Assembly: GCA_963575645.1 (NCBI GenBank)
Contig: OY754469.1
Span: 45,590,753 to 45,654,752 of the forward strand
Direction of reading: 5' to 3'
DNA length: 64,000 nucleotides
Source: Xanthostigma xanthostigma
Taxonomy: Eukaryota; Arthropoda; Insecta; Raphidioptera; Raphidiidae
Shown here one piece after another: positions 44,037-57,900 of the stretch (position 1 is the first letter of the stretch; each line of letters begins with the position of its first letter). The position numbers were made by a program, and so were the translations under genes. The notes below the pieces were generated by a model. The model saw only the letters and a program-made list of their open reading frames with translations, had not been told where the DNA came from and made no database searches.

Positions 44037-44385
44037 TCTATAATACTAATATATAAAGCTGAAGAGTTTGTTTGTATGGTTGAACGTGCTAATCTCAGGA
44101 ACTACTGGTTCGAATTATTGAAAAAACATTTTTTTGTTGGATAGTCCATTTATCGAGGAAGGCTATAGACTATATAATATCACGCTACGACCGATAGGAG
44201 CGGAGCATCAATGAAAAATGTTGCAAAATGTAACTGAAAAGTCCGTCCGACAAAAACTTTTTAACGGTAACTCTGATCATCATGTTTGGACACAACATTC
44301 ATCTCGGTAAACTAAGATGAATGTGCGTACTCATGCCTCCCCATTCGTTCTTTTGCACCCGGGTGAAACCGGGCGGGACCGCTAG
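44037..44385 (+). mobile_element. Helitron A, short copy 3 (no tRNA-like segment)
   Basis: A|TCTATAATACTAATATATAA ... GGCGGGACCGCTAG|T with intact hairpin CCCGG-GTGAAA-CCGGG. The middle ~250 bp including the tRNA-like segment are absent. Confidence 0.78.
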
Positions 44386-44813
44386 TAATAAAATAATAAT
44401 TGAAAAGGAAAGTATATTCCAGCCTTGTAAAGAAACTAGTAGTTTGTTAAAAACACAATACATTCAGATGTTTTTTTTTTAATATTTTTTAATGAAAGTA
44501 TAAAAAAGATAAAATAAACGTAATACAAATAGAAAACAATACACGAACTTGAGCTTTTGAAGTTATGTAACTACAACACATCTATTCAATGCGGCCAGGA
44601 TTTATTATAAAAGCACCTGTTTGTACTTTGCTATAAGTAAGAACCTTTGAAGAAACTTTTTAAGTCGAAGGACATAACGACTAATGTATATTCTGAAAGT
44701 TATTGTAATGTGAATAATATACTTATAATTAGTATAGCGAGTTGTAGAGTGGCTCAGAATTTGGACTAAAAACTGCTATACGATTGGCCTTGGGGTTTGT
44801 GAAATGGATTAAT
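44386..44813. other. gene-free AT-rich sequence
   Basis: No supported gene or element seen. Confidence 0.5.
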
Positions 44814-44821
44814 GTCGATAC

Positions 44822-45175
44822 TAGTGATGTAACGAACATTAAATAAAACAAAAAATATTAATTTCTTAGAATTTTCATTCATTTAAAAAATAATTTTATG
44901 ATTTTTCGCTAAGTTAACCTAGCAATAATATATTTTTATCGGCCTTTACTCAAATACTTTTAAATATATGCCTTTACTTTAACATTGGGTAATAAAGCTT
45001 TATACTTAGTATTAATAATCAACCTAGTACCCAGAACCACTACAAATGGGTGCGTGCGTTTTGCGCGGCCAATCAGCTGTCAAATATTTTAACCTTATGG
45101 ACAAACGGGACCAGATTTGAAAAGTGAATATTCGGATTCGCGAATGTTTAACAATTGACATTCGTTACATCACTA
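44822..45175. mobile_element. hAT-like MITE, perfect 8-bp duplication
   Basis: TAGTGATGTAACGAACATT ... AATTGACATTCGTTACATCACTA-type ends, flanked on both sides by GTCGATAC. Same TAGTGATG terminus class as 9745-10250. Confidence 0.88.
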
Positions 45176-45401
45176 GTCGATACTGCAGCCAATAGACAGG
45201 CAGGTATCGTTTTATAGACGTAGTATTGTTATAGTAGTCAGAAGTGGGCCGAATTCGTATGTGTTATTATGATTGTACTGCAATAGTACAGTAAAGTTCC
45301 ATTTAGAAAACTTGAACGGAACTTACTGATCCAACAAATTTCAGATAATACAAAAATTACGGTGGCGAGATGTAAAATAACGTAAAATGACTAAAGTCTA
45401 A

Positions 45402-45543
45402 GGCTCGCCGTACACGGACTGCTCTAAGAAATCGGTGGAATCTTTTCTATTGAGATGCTACAAATGTCCATAGAACAATTCTCACATGATTTTACTGACT
45501 GAAGTTGGTTTCGACTGCTTGAAGCAGTCCTGAACGGCGAGCC
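45402..45543. mobile_element. Harbinger-type MITE, 142 bp
   Basis: GGCTCGCCGTACACGGACTG ... GAAGCAGTCCTGAACGGCGAGCC flanked by TAA on both sides, the canonical TWA duplication. Non-coding. Confidence 0.82.
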
Positions 45544-45654
45544 TAAAATATTGTTTATTAATAAGCATTATACAACACATTCATAGGCGTATGCAAGAGG
45601 GGCAGATGCCCTCCCCCCTCTGTAATCTGGAATAATAGCATAAATTGTGGAAAT

Positions 45655-45851
45655 TCATGATTGGCCCTGATCGCTCATTGCCTTTGTCACTTGTTGCTTT
45701 CCTGCTTTAAAGTGCAGTCGAGTACGCTATTGTCAAGTTGCTAGTTTTGTTGAGTTGCGAGTTTGTAGTTTTTCAACAGACTGTAACTACAAGCGCAAGC
45801 CCGCATTCGCATCTAACTTCCGAGCCTTTTAGATTCGTTGCGCGTATTATA
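45655..45851 (-). mobile_element. MITE family M1, truncated copy 4
   Basis: Begins in the middle of the element (GATTGGCCCTGATCGC) and retains one terminus, GCGCGTATTATA. Confidence 0.75.
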
Positions 45852-46214
45852 CGTCTTTGAATAAAAGTAGGATTCCGTTTTTTAGTGACTTGACCAGTTT
45901 TGCGTATATATTGAATAGAGATCATCGCAAAATCTGGAACTTTACTGTATATGAAAGGGCGTGTTCACTATGTTTTTAACTTTTTATCTTGGCAATATGT
46001 TTGTTATTCTGATTTCCATGTCAAAGTCAAATAATATTCTATTTAAACCGTGCTTGTGAATCACGTTTTTAACCTTTTTCTATGTAAATGTATTTGTTGG
46101 CATTGTAAGTGCAATTTTCTCACTTTTTGCACCTCCCGTGGAAAATGTTTACTTCTCTGATCATTTTTAATGTTTCGTTTCGTGCTCCGTACCAGAACAC
46201 ATATATCTATTAAT
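45852..46214. other. gene-free sequence
   Basis: Nothing recognisable. Confidence 0.5.
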
Positions 46215-46576
46215 TAACTAATGTGCGGTGAGTGAACGCAACAAAGCGTATCGAAAATATATCTGCGTCCCTTTCTTCGATGTAATTCCCTGATTTCTCC
46301 TATGATAGTATTGGTTGATATACTTGCATTCAATCTGAATAAAGTATCTCTGTTTCAAAAACTTCGTCTTTTTCTATGACGTTAGCATGGGCGTACCCAG
46401 CTTTTGGCCCAGGAGGAGGCAAATTAGAAATTTCTTAAGCCGCTCTCCCGTGCTTGTTTTGCCCTCCTGGATACGCCAGTGCTTACGCCGTAATAAAAGA
46501 CAGAAGTATATGTTTGCACCCTAATAGTTCGATTGCGATTTTATTCATTTGCTCAGTATTGAATAAAAGTATATTC
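46215..46576 (-). repeat. repeat family F, single arm
   Basis: Reverse orientation, from TAATGTGCGGTGAGTGAACG to TTGAATAAAAGTATA; nearly the whole arm of the foldback at 40.0 kb. Confidence 0.78.
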
Positions 46577-47167
46577 AGAACACTAAACTGTATCATTAAA
46601 AATTTCAAATTAACAAGGCCGTTTCATAATCGGAAACGCGAAGTCGATGTGCTCAATGTCAAAAATGTAAAAGTTGTACAACAAGTAAATAGAAATCGAA
46701 ATTTCTTTTAACACCTGAAGCATGATTATGTAAATATGTAACAGTTGTAATAACATAAAAAAAAACTCTCTGCCTACCTACCTATATATTTTTATTACCG
46801 TTTATAAGATACCTGTTTTCCGATTAATTACACAAAAAACATGCAGTCAGAAAAGTAAACACATTATATTATATGTCTCTAACTACATTTTTGTTCTCAT
46901 TTTTGCAATTTTTGGCGTTTTTGCGTACTCAATCAAGAAGTGAACTACATACTTATATAACAGAATGAAAAAGTGAAAGATTTAAGCAGCTATTATAAAG
47001 CATGTTTATCGATAAGTTAAATGTATTAAGTAAAATAGATATCAGTTCTAAAGACAAATTGTGTCCCATTTTCGTCATTTAACTTTTTTTAAATCGTGTT
47101 TTCGAGTTCGGGCGCTTATAAATAAGGCCTACGCAACGCTTTTCTCAGGACAGCTGCAATATTTATT
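46577..47167. other. gene-free AT-rich sequence
   Basis: No supported gene or element seen. Confidence 0.5.
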
Positions 47168-47487
47168 TATAATACGCGCCACGAATCTAAAAGGCTCGGA
47201 AGTTAGATGCGAATGCGGGCTTGCGCTTGTACAGTCTGTTGAAAAACTACAAACTCGCAACTCAACAAAACTAAAATAACAATAACAACTTGACAATAGC
47301 GTACTCGACTGTACTTTAAAGCAGGAAAGCGACAAAGTCAACGAGCGATCACGGCCAATCACCGACGAGCGCACGTTCCGTGCAGGTAGCTGGGAGGTGG
47401 TGGGTGTCTCAACGGCTCTAAAATGTGCCTTTGCGACGCTGTTTGTTACTAACTTCCGAACCTTTTAGATTCGTGGCGCGTATTATA
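47168..47487 (+). mobile_element. MITE family M1, copy 5
   Basis: Full-length copy with ends TATAATACGCGCCACGAATC and GGCGCGTATTATA. No unambiguous target duplication. Confidence 0.85.
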
Positions 47488-48893
47488 CTTTATTTACCCA
47501 ACAAATAATGAAAGGACTTTTGATTTTAATTAGCAAAATTAAAACATTCGTACAGATCCAAAATTCCAACTTCTCAACCCTTAGGTTGATAAATTGCGTG
47601 TTTGAGTTTTTTTCCTGTTAGTTTAGGGGTATTCACTGGAAAATTATTGTACAGATGGCATGAACGTTTGCTTTAGACCTGAGCGCCACATAAATATCTC
47701 AAAAAAAAAACCAAGAACATCAGATTTTTTGGGTCTTGAAATACAAAGAAAAACAGATTTTTTGGGATTTCAAAAAACTAAGAAAACCATTTTTTCAACG
47801 TTTTGTTAATTAATCAAATTAGAAAATTTCTAGAGCGGGCTTCAAAATAAGATCGCATTTGGTTTACACTTAGTGTAAAAGTACTGCTCTTAGATTGTAA
47901 GTTAATCTACTTTATAGTCTTCTCCCCAGAAAAATTTGTCAGCTGCCAGCTGGATGGGTAATAATTAAGAGCAGATCCATTACCTCCCATACGGTACTGC
48001 ACGAATTGCTTAAAATTTTGTCGAACAATCTGTAATAGCCAGGCGGCGCTTCCATGACTCGAAGCATCCGACAGGTCGAGGGGAGAACACTGTTTATTTT
48101 ATTTAAGAAATAAATTGACGTTTAAACTTACTTACGTTCGCCAAGTCACCTTTCAGCCAGAAAAAAAACGATTATCTACATTCTACCACATGCATGCATC
48201 TATTCCGTTGAGATATTTAACCAGTGTCTCACGTTTTAAAATTTTCATGAACAAACCAAAATATTATGATTTCATAATTTGACTTTGACAGTTGTAAAAC
48301 TGCGGCACGATCGTGTTGATAATTGATATTGTCAGTGTAGCCAAACTATGAAAAAACATTCCCCATATATATTTTGCACTTCTCAAAATATTTTAATTCA
48401 AAGATTCTATAGAATATTATCATCAATATAAAACATTCAAAACACTATCGAATTAATATCGACTTCTACTTATTTAATTGCAAGAATAACGAAAAAATGT
48501 ATGTTAGTAAGACAAAATTAAATTTGGTTATATTGGTGACAATGCATATTGACATTTGTCTTGCATTGCAACTGCTGGGCTAAATAAATTGACATTGACA
48601 GTTTTATGAAAAAATTTTCTTCAAAAAATTCTGTGGTATTTATTTTGTAAGTTACTAGATTTACTACAATAATTTCAAAATGTGTATGCAATCGATACAT
48701 GATAGTAATTTATATATTACTGATTTGTGTAAATGTATATACAATTATTAGAATGATGACTCATTTTTTTCTAATTATGAATAATATTGTCAGTTTTCAC
48801 TTTTCAGAAATTATACTTTGTAAACCCCTATTTCATGTATTTGCACCAAAAGTGACATTGAATTATTGCAAATTTTCTTAATACTTCAACAAT
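47488..48893. other. upstream region of CHMP2A
   Basis: No gene recognised. The promoter and 5' leader of CHMP2A should lie in the last few hundred bases, but no TATA box or initiator can be singled out. Confidence 0.4.
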
Positions 48894-50658
48894 ATGGAGT
48901 GGTTATTTGGGAAAAAATTGTCCCCCGAAGAAATGCTGCGCAAAAACCAGCGAGCTTTAAATAAAGCAATGAGGGATTTAGATCGGGAAAAAATGCATAT
49001 GGAGCAACAAGAGAAGAAAATAATCGCTGATATAAAAAAACTTGCGAAAGATGGACAAATGGTAATTTAGAGAATTTAATTTATTAGTCTCTAGACTTCA
49101 GAAAATTATCATTTCTCAATTGATTATAATATTTATAGGACGCCGTAAAAATTATGGCTAAAGACTTGGTCAGAACAAGACGTTACGTTAAAAAGTTCAT
49201 GTTAATGAAAGCAAACATTCAGGCTGTGTCTTTGAAAATTCAAACTTTACGTTCGCAAAATGCAATGGCTCAAGCAATGAAAGGTGTTACCAAAGCAATG
49301 GCAAGTATGAATAGACAGCTAAATATGCCACAGATACAACGGATATTACAAGAATTTGAAAAACAATCTGAAATTATGGACATGAAAGAAGAAATGATGA
49401 ATGATGCTATTGATGATGCAATGGAAGAAGACGACGATGAAGAAGAAAGGTATTTTATTTTATTCACTTTTAATTCAATCGTAATTAGATAAAACATGGC
49501 CTTAGCTTCAAGTCTGGGTCATATCAAGTTTCATAAAATGGATGTAAAATGGACAAATGGATGTACAAACATTCTGGAAATAAGTATTCCTGTCCAGTAA
49601 TTATTATATTATACAAAATACCCATAGATATATATATTTAATAGATTGTGGATACACTAGCGCGTCCTGTACCTTTTAGAAGCCATTTTGTACGTGGAAA
49701 ACGCCGTAAAAAGCGCGCGAGATTCAAAAATATTAATTATTTTATAATATGATTTTATTGAGAAAAACGACAGAACTCACAGTAAACAGTGATATTTCGC
49801 TCCAAAACCTATTTTTATACTGAAACGTTTCAAAAATTACAAAATTGAGCATAAATATAATGTAAAAGCTTAGAACATTTTACATTGTCAATTTGGCATC
49901 AAGGTTGACAAGCATTGATGCCAATCTGACAATGTAAAATGTTCTAAGCATTTATATTATATTTATGCTCAGTTTTGTAATTTATGAAACGTTTCAATAT
50001 AAAAATAGGTTTTGGAGCGAAATATCACTGTTTACTGCGAGTTTTATTGTTTTTCCATTAACATCATATTATAAAATATTTAATCTTTTTGAATCCCGCG
50101 CGCTTTTTACGGCGTTTTCCACGTACAAAATGGCTTCAATATGGCTTCTAATTGGAACCATTCCTCACAATGCTCAAGGATAGGCATCCGCTATCTATTA
50201 ATATATATATATCTATGAAAATACCCGAAAATCCCGCAAGAAAACAACTTTGCTAACAAGTTACTATTTTATATTATGTTAGTGTTGACAAATAAACACA
50301 ATTATCTATGAATCAATTTTGTGAAACCAGCCATGAAAAAGCCAAATTTTTTCTTGCATTATCTGAAGCTATTGATAGACTACACATTTTATTTGCTGGT
50401 AAAGTTTCCTTTATTGAAATTACTATTTTCAGTGATACAATAGTAAGTCAAGTCCTGGATGAATTAGGCTTGCAGCTGAATGATCAATTATCGGGACTAC
50501 CCCAAGCAAACGCTGCTTTATCGACAACGGGAAGCAAACAGCCTATAGCAGTTGGAGCTGGTGCGGTAGCCGGAGGTGGTGGCGGTGGCGCCACTACGCC
50601 TTTGTCTGATGCTGACGCAGATTTACAAGCTCGTTTAGATAATTTACGCAGAGAGTGA
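48894..50658 (+). CDS. CHMP2A: charged multivesicular body protein 2A (ESCRT-III Vps2), three exons
   Basis: Exons 48894-49061, 49139-49449 and 50433-50658, phases 0 and 2, giving 234 residues (human 222). CHMP2A polymerises with CHMP3 on membranes to drive multivesicular body budding, cytokinetic abscission and nuclear envelope sealing, and recruits the ATPase VPS4. The sequence opens MEWLFGKKLSPEEMLRKNQR, then basic helix alpha1 (EKKIIADIKKLAKDGQMDAV), helix 2 (IMAKDLVRTRRYVKKF), NMPQIQRILQEFEKQ and an acidic linker MEEDDDEEES. It ends with a MIT-interacting motif (DADLQARLDNLRRE) for VPS4. A Gly/Ala-rich insert precedes that motif (GAGAVAGGGGGGATT), which explains the extra length. Intron 2 contains a 0.47-kb hairpin. 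Upstream in-frame sequence has no better start. Confidence 0.96.
49677..50150. repeat. 0.47-kb near-perfect hairpin in CHMP2A intron 2
   Basis: Arms of ~225 bp begin TAGAAGCCATTTTGTACGTG and meet at TTGGCATCAA-GGTTGACAAGCA-TTGATGCCAA with a 12-nt loop. Only scattered mismatches and small indels are visible. It fills about half of the intron. Confidence 0.9.
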
Positions 50659-51971
50659 TGCAGTTATTATTTTATTTATTTAGATACGTTCGGCATTAAC
50701 ACCGTAGGATGGATGTTTTGCAGTTAGTGTATTGTTTGGTCATGTGATGACTTCAAGTGGGAACAGGGATGTAAACTTAATAAAAACAAAATAGTGCCAG
50801 GACGCAAAAAAACTGAAATATGTCTGTTTCTAATACATAATTTTTTTACGTCTACTTTTGCAGCAGATGTGACAAAGCGGTGAAATTTAAAACTAAAGAA
50901 TGAATAATTTTTAGTATCCTAATTATGCTTGGGGTGGAAAAGTAAGCTAATCGACATTGGATGACGCCAATGCTCTGGTACTATATTTCTGAATATGTAA
51001 CCAAACTATTAAAGTCCAAATGTTTCATTTATCTAAAATCTGTTTATCTTTTCGCAATGCCTAGGCACACTGGAATGTGACCCTGGGTGAAGGGATGGTA
51101 AAAAAACGAATAAGAAATGGAACACTGCGCTTAGTCCATGTTTTATGCATAAGACCGAAGGAATGCCTAAATTCAAAAGTGCAGAGTATTAATGCCGAAC
51201 GCACCTTTTATACTTAATACGCAACTGTGTTTGTAATAAGAATTCTTTGTTATAACTTTGTATTTTAAAAATGTTTTTAGATATCTAATAATGCACTAAA
51301 AATTGGTTTATTTCAATAAAATATATACTTTTCATATATTTTTGAATATTAATTGATGATTTTTATAATCAAAATAGTCAAGGAATTTAATAGTACACCT
51401 TCCCAGTTCTCCTATCCTATCAGCACTTTGAGGATGGTGTTTTCGAAGAAAAAGTAACAGTAGGAACTATCTACAGAAGTTTTCAACATTTGAGATGATG
51501 CATTGCCATTTGAGGAGAATTGTTTTTTATGTATGCACTTATGAATAAAATTTTGTAATTATTTGTTTTTTATATTCGTAAACAATATGTGAAATTAGCG
51601 AGTTGGACCTTAATAGAAGTACCGCCTATTGCGTGCCGCTGATTAGAATTTCTCGTACACAAAACACTGTGTGTTTTGTGTTCTCGTATCAAGGAGGAGC
51701 GAAATTCATCGAAGTTGAGAGCAATCTATTTAACTAAAGTTATTTCGGTCCATGGTTAACTGTCAAATAAATAATAATGCCTACTGTTTGTTATCCTGTG
51801 CTGATTAATTAACATTACCTCTGATTAACTATTTATTTCCTTGCAATATTTATTAATTATTAAAAAATCTGTGTTTGGTCTGCCTTCGTGGTCAATGGTT
51901 TATATGTAAGGAAAAGAATCTGCTCTGTAAAATTTTGTGAATTTTCAGTTGGCAAGACATTTATTTATAAA
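50659..51971. other. CHMP2A-THOC2 intergenic region
   Basis: Follows the CHMP2A stop; AATAAAA at 50781 and CAATAAAATAT at 51317 are possible poly(A) signals. An inverted repeat ACACAAAACACTGTGTGTTTTGTG lies at 51658-51682. The THOC2 promoter must lie in the last part, but no element is distinctive. Confidence 0.45.
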
Positions 51972-54900
51972 ATGGCAGTGAATAGTTCGTGTTCAGAAAA
52001 TATGTGGAAAAACTGGGATAGAAACGGAAAAACAGATTTGTATGTATTCTTTACATTATATTTTCATAATAAATTAATTGGAGATATTTTTAAAATTATT
52101 TTGACTTTCCGGTTTATCAATTTCTAAAAATATTGTTGTTACTTTTTATGCTTGAACGTGTACCCAACTGATAAATGAATTTTTGAGTTTGTTTTCGTTT
52201 GTAGTTTAAAGTAAATTACTTATAATAACGATTTAATTTGTTATAAAACAGAATCGGATTATGAAATGTCATCTTTTATTGAGTATGCAACATTTTGTTT
52301 TATACTCAATTTAATGTTTGTCATTCACACATTCAACGTTTGTGCCTTATGTCTAATGTTGAGTACTTTATATTTCATTATTTTTCAACGCTTAATAACC
52401 CAAACAAAAAAAAATTAAATTCGAGTAGGTATTTTTAACAATAAACGATGCTCAAAATTCAGCTTGAGGGTAATAAAACTGTCATTGTTGTTTTCTAGTA
52501 ATATTGAAATTGATCAAAACGATCTTACTAATTATTCTTCAATCTTCAGTTCCATTGTCGTGATTTCAGTTATGAGTACAGAATCTGTTATGAGTTATTT
52601 TATTATAACTCAAATTAATGAAATAAGTAAAATAGGTACCCACATACCTACATATAAATGCATTTTTTTCAAAATCGAATTTACATAGTTTTAATGTGTA
52701 TAAAAAACTGAACTCATTGGATTATGCGCGAAGTATGTAAAAATTTATGCTCTTCCCTTTGACAGGTTTTGAACCGATCTGAATTTAAGTTGATTATACA
52801 CAAGAACACATTGTTTTTATTTGCTCTCTTCTGGGACCAAAATTCAAAAATCGGGAAACGTTAGGCTCAAATAGATCTCGAGAGGAATCAACAGACAAGT
52901 TTTTTTTTCAAAATCGGTTAAATACTTGTCATGCAATATGCCTTATTTATTTAAAAACTAAAAAAAAAACAATGTATTTGTTCATCGATAAAATACTTAC
53001 TTGATAAAATACTTACTCGGAAGTTGTACTGTTGTAATTAATAACTCGGTTGTTTCAATTTAGATTATCCGAGATTGTGTAATAAATAGTTTATCATATA
53101 TATTAATACGCTAAGGTTTAAGATGTTTGCCTCCCTTTTTAGAAAAAACCTCACAATTTCTCCACATAAATTATATATCATTTTACAGATAATTGCTTGC
53201 TCTACTGACATCGACAACTAAAAAATGTATTATTGCTTGTGTTTTTGTAAATTAATTAAAATACAGCAACGCTGAACAACGTCTGCCATCTGACGGCTTT
53301 AATTTTGAAACAACGAGCAACGTTGAACAACGTCACAGCAATGCTGCATGATGCCATCTGACGGCTTAGCTCAACGTTTTTGCCACTTGCGCCTCTCTAT
53401 GACAATTTTAGTAAAATATTTCTTCGATCTGTCATCTGAGCTTCATATTGTAATACAACAAAAAGAAGAACGTTATAAGCACTGTGCAAAATTAGAAACG
53501 AATTGAATACCTGCTATCATATTTAAAAAATAATTTTGTAAAGTGATAATTATTATATTTATTTAGTGCGAATAATTCGCACAGGTCACTCTAATATTTT
53601 AAATTTCAGTATGGGTAGTTAATGTAATCATGTTTAATCAAAAGTACGAATACAAAAATTTTATAAACGCGTATTCCAGCCTGAAACACGCAAGAAAACA
53701 AAATTACATGTAGAAATTCCGTTTTCGATGCTAATTTTTTCTTTTATTTTTCCAGTATAAAAGCGTGTAAGCAGTTCATTAAGGATGAAGAAAGAAGTCC
53801 AGTTTTCACAAAAACCGGAAAAGTGTCCGGACTCACCAGATACATTTACGAGCTCATCACGCATGGCATCGTCGGCCCTCTGCGGAAAGAAGTCATTGTT
53901 ACCACCATTGGAGAAATATATGTATGCAGTCCCGCCTTTCGTTATTTCGTTAATTATCTCTTACCTGTACCGATAATTGTTTTGTTATGTTTCAGAATTT
54001 ACACAGTGATATAGCTGCAATTGTATTAGACATATTAAGTGTGATTGACGCTGAGACATCTTCAGATGTCCAGACCGACGAACGAACTAATTTTAGTTAC
54101 ATAGTAAAGGAAACCGAAAAGGTGAGCGTTTTTGATTAATTGACGTAATGTAAGTCATCGCGAATCCACGTTAGATAAACCTACAATTTGTCTCTCCTTT
54201 TTAAATTCGCAGTATTAGCCGACAGGAATTTTTATTTCGTTCGAATGTAATCGTTTTACAGGATAAAATAGCACTCAAAGTTTTAAATATCGTCGGCGCC
54301 AGAGCGCAAGCCGCCATGTTTACCTACTGTGACGTCATTCTTGTAGTATTTCAGTGCAAATGAAGCTCGGTATCATTTACGCCTGTTTAATGTTTGCGCA
54401 TGTGTGTTGTGTGTTATTTAGGTATATTTTACTGCAAGTCTGACGTCACATTTCTAACCATTATGGCGGGCAGCGGGCATAATTTTAAAATTGAAATAAA
54501 AATTCGATCTCGTGTTTTTGTGAATACAGACCGCTCATTTCTGATTTCTTATTCAATAAATAATCGTATTCAATACAATTTAATCATTTATTTTTTATTG
54601 TGTGATATACCCTATTCCGATTAGCGAAACAAAAGATTGCTCCTAAAAACAAACAAACAATAACAAAAAAAAATCATTGTCTAACATTACACTTGTTTTT
54701 GATTGTAATAATAAGATTTTTAAGTATAAATTGTAAATAATGAAAAAAATAAAAATATGAAATTTTAATAAAACTTTTTTTTTCAGTTTCTGTCAGATAA
54801 ATTAGTGAAAGAGAGATTGGAAATAGATACCCTTCAAGATGTTGGAATACTTAAAAATAGAAACTTCTATACAAAGTTCATTAAAGTTAAAACCAAACTA

Positions 54901-57900
54901 TAGTAAGTACCCAAATTAACGTCTGATTAGAACTTTTCAATAAATAAAATTATCGACCAATTTTTCAGACAATATATTAACAAAAAATATAATTAATACA
55001 TTAACGTTTCGATCCGGATTTAGATCTGTTCTGAAGAAGGTCCAAATCCGGATCGAAACGTTAATGTATTAATTATTTTTTTGTTAATATATTGTCTGAA
55101 AAATTGGTCGATAATTTTATTTATTGAAGAGTTCTAATCAGACGTTAATCAAAGATTTGACCTCTATATTGTATTTGGCTATTTTTTGTAACTAATGCCG
55201 AAAATTATTTTGCACAGAAATATTTAATTTATATTATATCAAGTAGTTGCTATGAATTATTTAACAGAGACTGTGCCAGATAAAAATACGCTTTTGAACT
55301 GCTATTTCATTTCAGATTTATTGAAAGAGTTTTGAGGAAAGCGTACATCACTAAATCAGCTCTTTTTTTAAATCTCGTCAATTTTTAATTGTAGCATTAT
55401 AATGTACATGTTAACGATATTTTTGTTTTAGCTATAAACAGCGAAAGTTCAATTTATTTCGAGAAGAAAGCGAAGGTTACGCTAAATTAATTGTAGAATT
55501 AAATCAAGAAATATCAGGCAATGTAAATCCTAAAAATATTTTGGAAATAATAAAATCACTGATCGGTAAGCAACCTTCTCTTATCGCATGAACCATTTCA
55601 CAAAAGTTTTTCGTTCTGTATCTCTTAGTAATAGTATTATCGACCCGATGATTAATATTTGTGGTTTCAGGTTGCTTTAATTTAGACCCCAATAGAGTAT
55701 TGGATATAATTTTGGAGTCATTCGAGTCAAGACCAGAGTGTCATAGTTTTTTTATACCGTTACTTCAATCATATATGAGCGATGCGAAAATCATATGCGA
55801 AGTTCTGGGTTTCAAATTCTCTTTATATCAGTCCGATACAGAAGAAATGCATACTCCAAAATCGTTATACGTATTGACGGCCATGTTATTACAACATGGA
55901 ATAATCAGTCTCGACGATATATATGTTTGGGTAAGTAATAATGGGTAGGGACGAGCATCGAAAGATTATCAACCAATTTTTCAGACAATATTTTTTTTTT
56001 TTTTAAGTTCTAATTTGTGTTTAGTTATTACATTATGTTTGTCAGGGATTAATTTATGATTATTTTGATGTTCTCTTATTCTTGTTTTAAGAGCTCTGAA
56101 AAATTGGTCGATAATTTTTATTTATTGAAGAGTTCTAATCAGACGTTAATCAAAGATTTGGCTAATTGTAATTGATTTCAGTTGATACCCGATGATAAAA
56201 CTCTTCAAAAAGATTGGGATAAAGAAATGCACGACGCAAAAGAGTATTTCCGTAAATTGCAAGTGATCTCGACGAAAGAGAAAGAAGACAGTCCCGAAGA
56301 AAAGGATAACGGTACAAACAAATATTACATAAATCAGAAATTTGGTTTGTGCCTTGCTTTGTTGGAAATCGGCGACTGGAATACTGCTCATTTACTTATT
56401 AAAAAGTTACCGGATCATTACGGGATGGAACAGCCGGAAATAGCTAGAATGCTATGTAAACTGTTACATTCCATCTTAGAACCTATTTACAGAAAGTGAG
56501 TTTCTCTTTTTACACGCTTTATATTAGTTTCACTTGTAAGTTTGTATGTATGTAAGTATGTATGTTTGTAAACTCGTTTGGACTACAGCAAGAGGTTTAT
56601 ATGGTGGTATATTATGCCAACACTGTAAGTACACTGGCTAGCCGTGCGGTCTAAGGCACGAGTCTTCGCTGACGTCAACTCTCGGAATCACGGGTCGTGG
56701 GTTCTAATCCCGTCCACGCCGAAAATAAAAATTGTTTTTTTTTTCAGCAAATTTTTGACAATAAATCGAACTAAAAAGTGGAAAATAAATATAGTTTAAA
56801 AAAAACTAAAAAACACGCTTTGTATAGAACTAAAAAGTAAAAAATATTTTTTTTTTTAAATAAGCTTAAAACAATAACGAATAAAAAATACAAGTATTAT
56901 TGTGAAAAAAGCGTGGGGCGCTCGATGTACGAAAATGTGGAACAAAGCGCCCCACGCTTTTTTCACAATAATACTTGTATTTTTTATTCGTTATTGTTTT
57001 AAGCTTATTTAAAAAAAAAAAACATTTTTTACTTTTTAGTTCGATATAAAGCGTGTTTTTAAGTTTTTTTTAAACTATTTTTTTTTCTTTTTTTTTATTT
57101 TCTAAATGTTTTGGTACTTTATTGTTTATTGCGTTTTACAGAAATTGCAGATTGGCTCCGAAGATTCCAGGCAAGCCCGTGCCACTATTGACGAATCCTT
57201 TGGCACCGCGGCCCGTAAATGAATATTTGGAAATGAGACAGGTGGCGGTACCCATGCTGGTAACTTTGGGGCCTTCTCTACACCTCGACCCACAACTAAT
57301 GTACAAAATAATTCGTATAGCTAGAGCGGCACTCATATCGTACGACGTGAAAGGACAAGGAACACCTCCGGAAGGCGATACGATTTATTACGACATTTTG
57401 AGTATTCTCGACTCGTCCATACTACCGGCTTTATCGTACATGGATTGCAATTGTTGCATAGCCGAAGAAGTGTGGAACGTTTTGAAATTGTATCCGTACC
57501 ATTGTCGTTATTGTTTATACGGCCGATGGAAGAACGACACTTACCAACAGTTTCCTGCTTTGTTGCGGAAGCGGGGCGACGCACAAAAACAAATCAAGAA
57601 CATTATGAAACGCGTCAGTAAAGAAACTATCAAACCGGTCGGCCGCCATATTGGGAAATTGACTCACTGTTCACCTGGTTTTTTATTCGATTACGTACTG
57701 CTTCAAATACAAATTTACGATAATTTGATCAACCCCGTCGTTGATTCTTTGAAGTATTTAACGAGTCTGTCTTACGATGTTCTCGGCTATTGTTTGGTCG
57801 AAGCTTTAGCTCAAGTACATAAAGATAGATTTAAAGATGACAGTACTTCAATTTCCCAGTGGTTGCAAAGTTTAGCGTCGTTCTGTGGTGCGATTTTCAA

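Noticed and set aside
51888..51971. 28-residue N-terminal extension of THOC2
   Set aside because: The upstream frame has no ATG; the ATG at 51972 fits the family start.
56633..56721. functional tRNA-Leu/Ser gene
   Set aside because: The acceptor stem cannot form and it is intronic in sense orientation; SINE-like instead.
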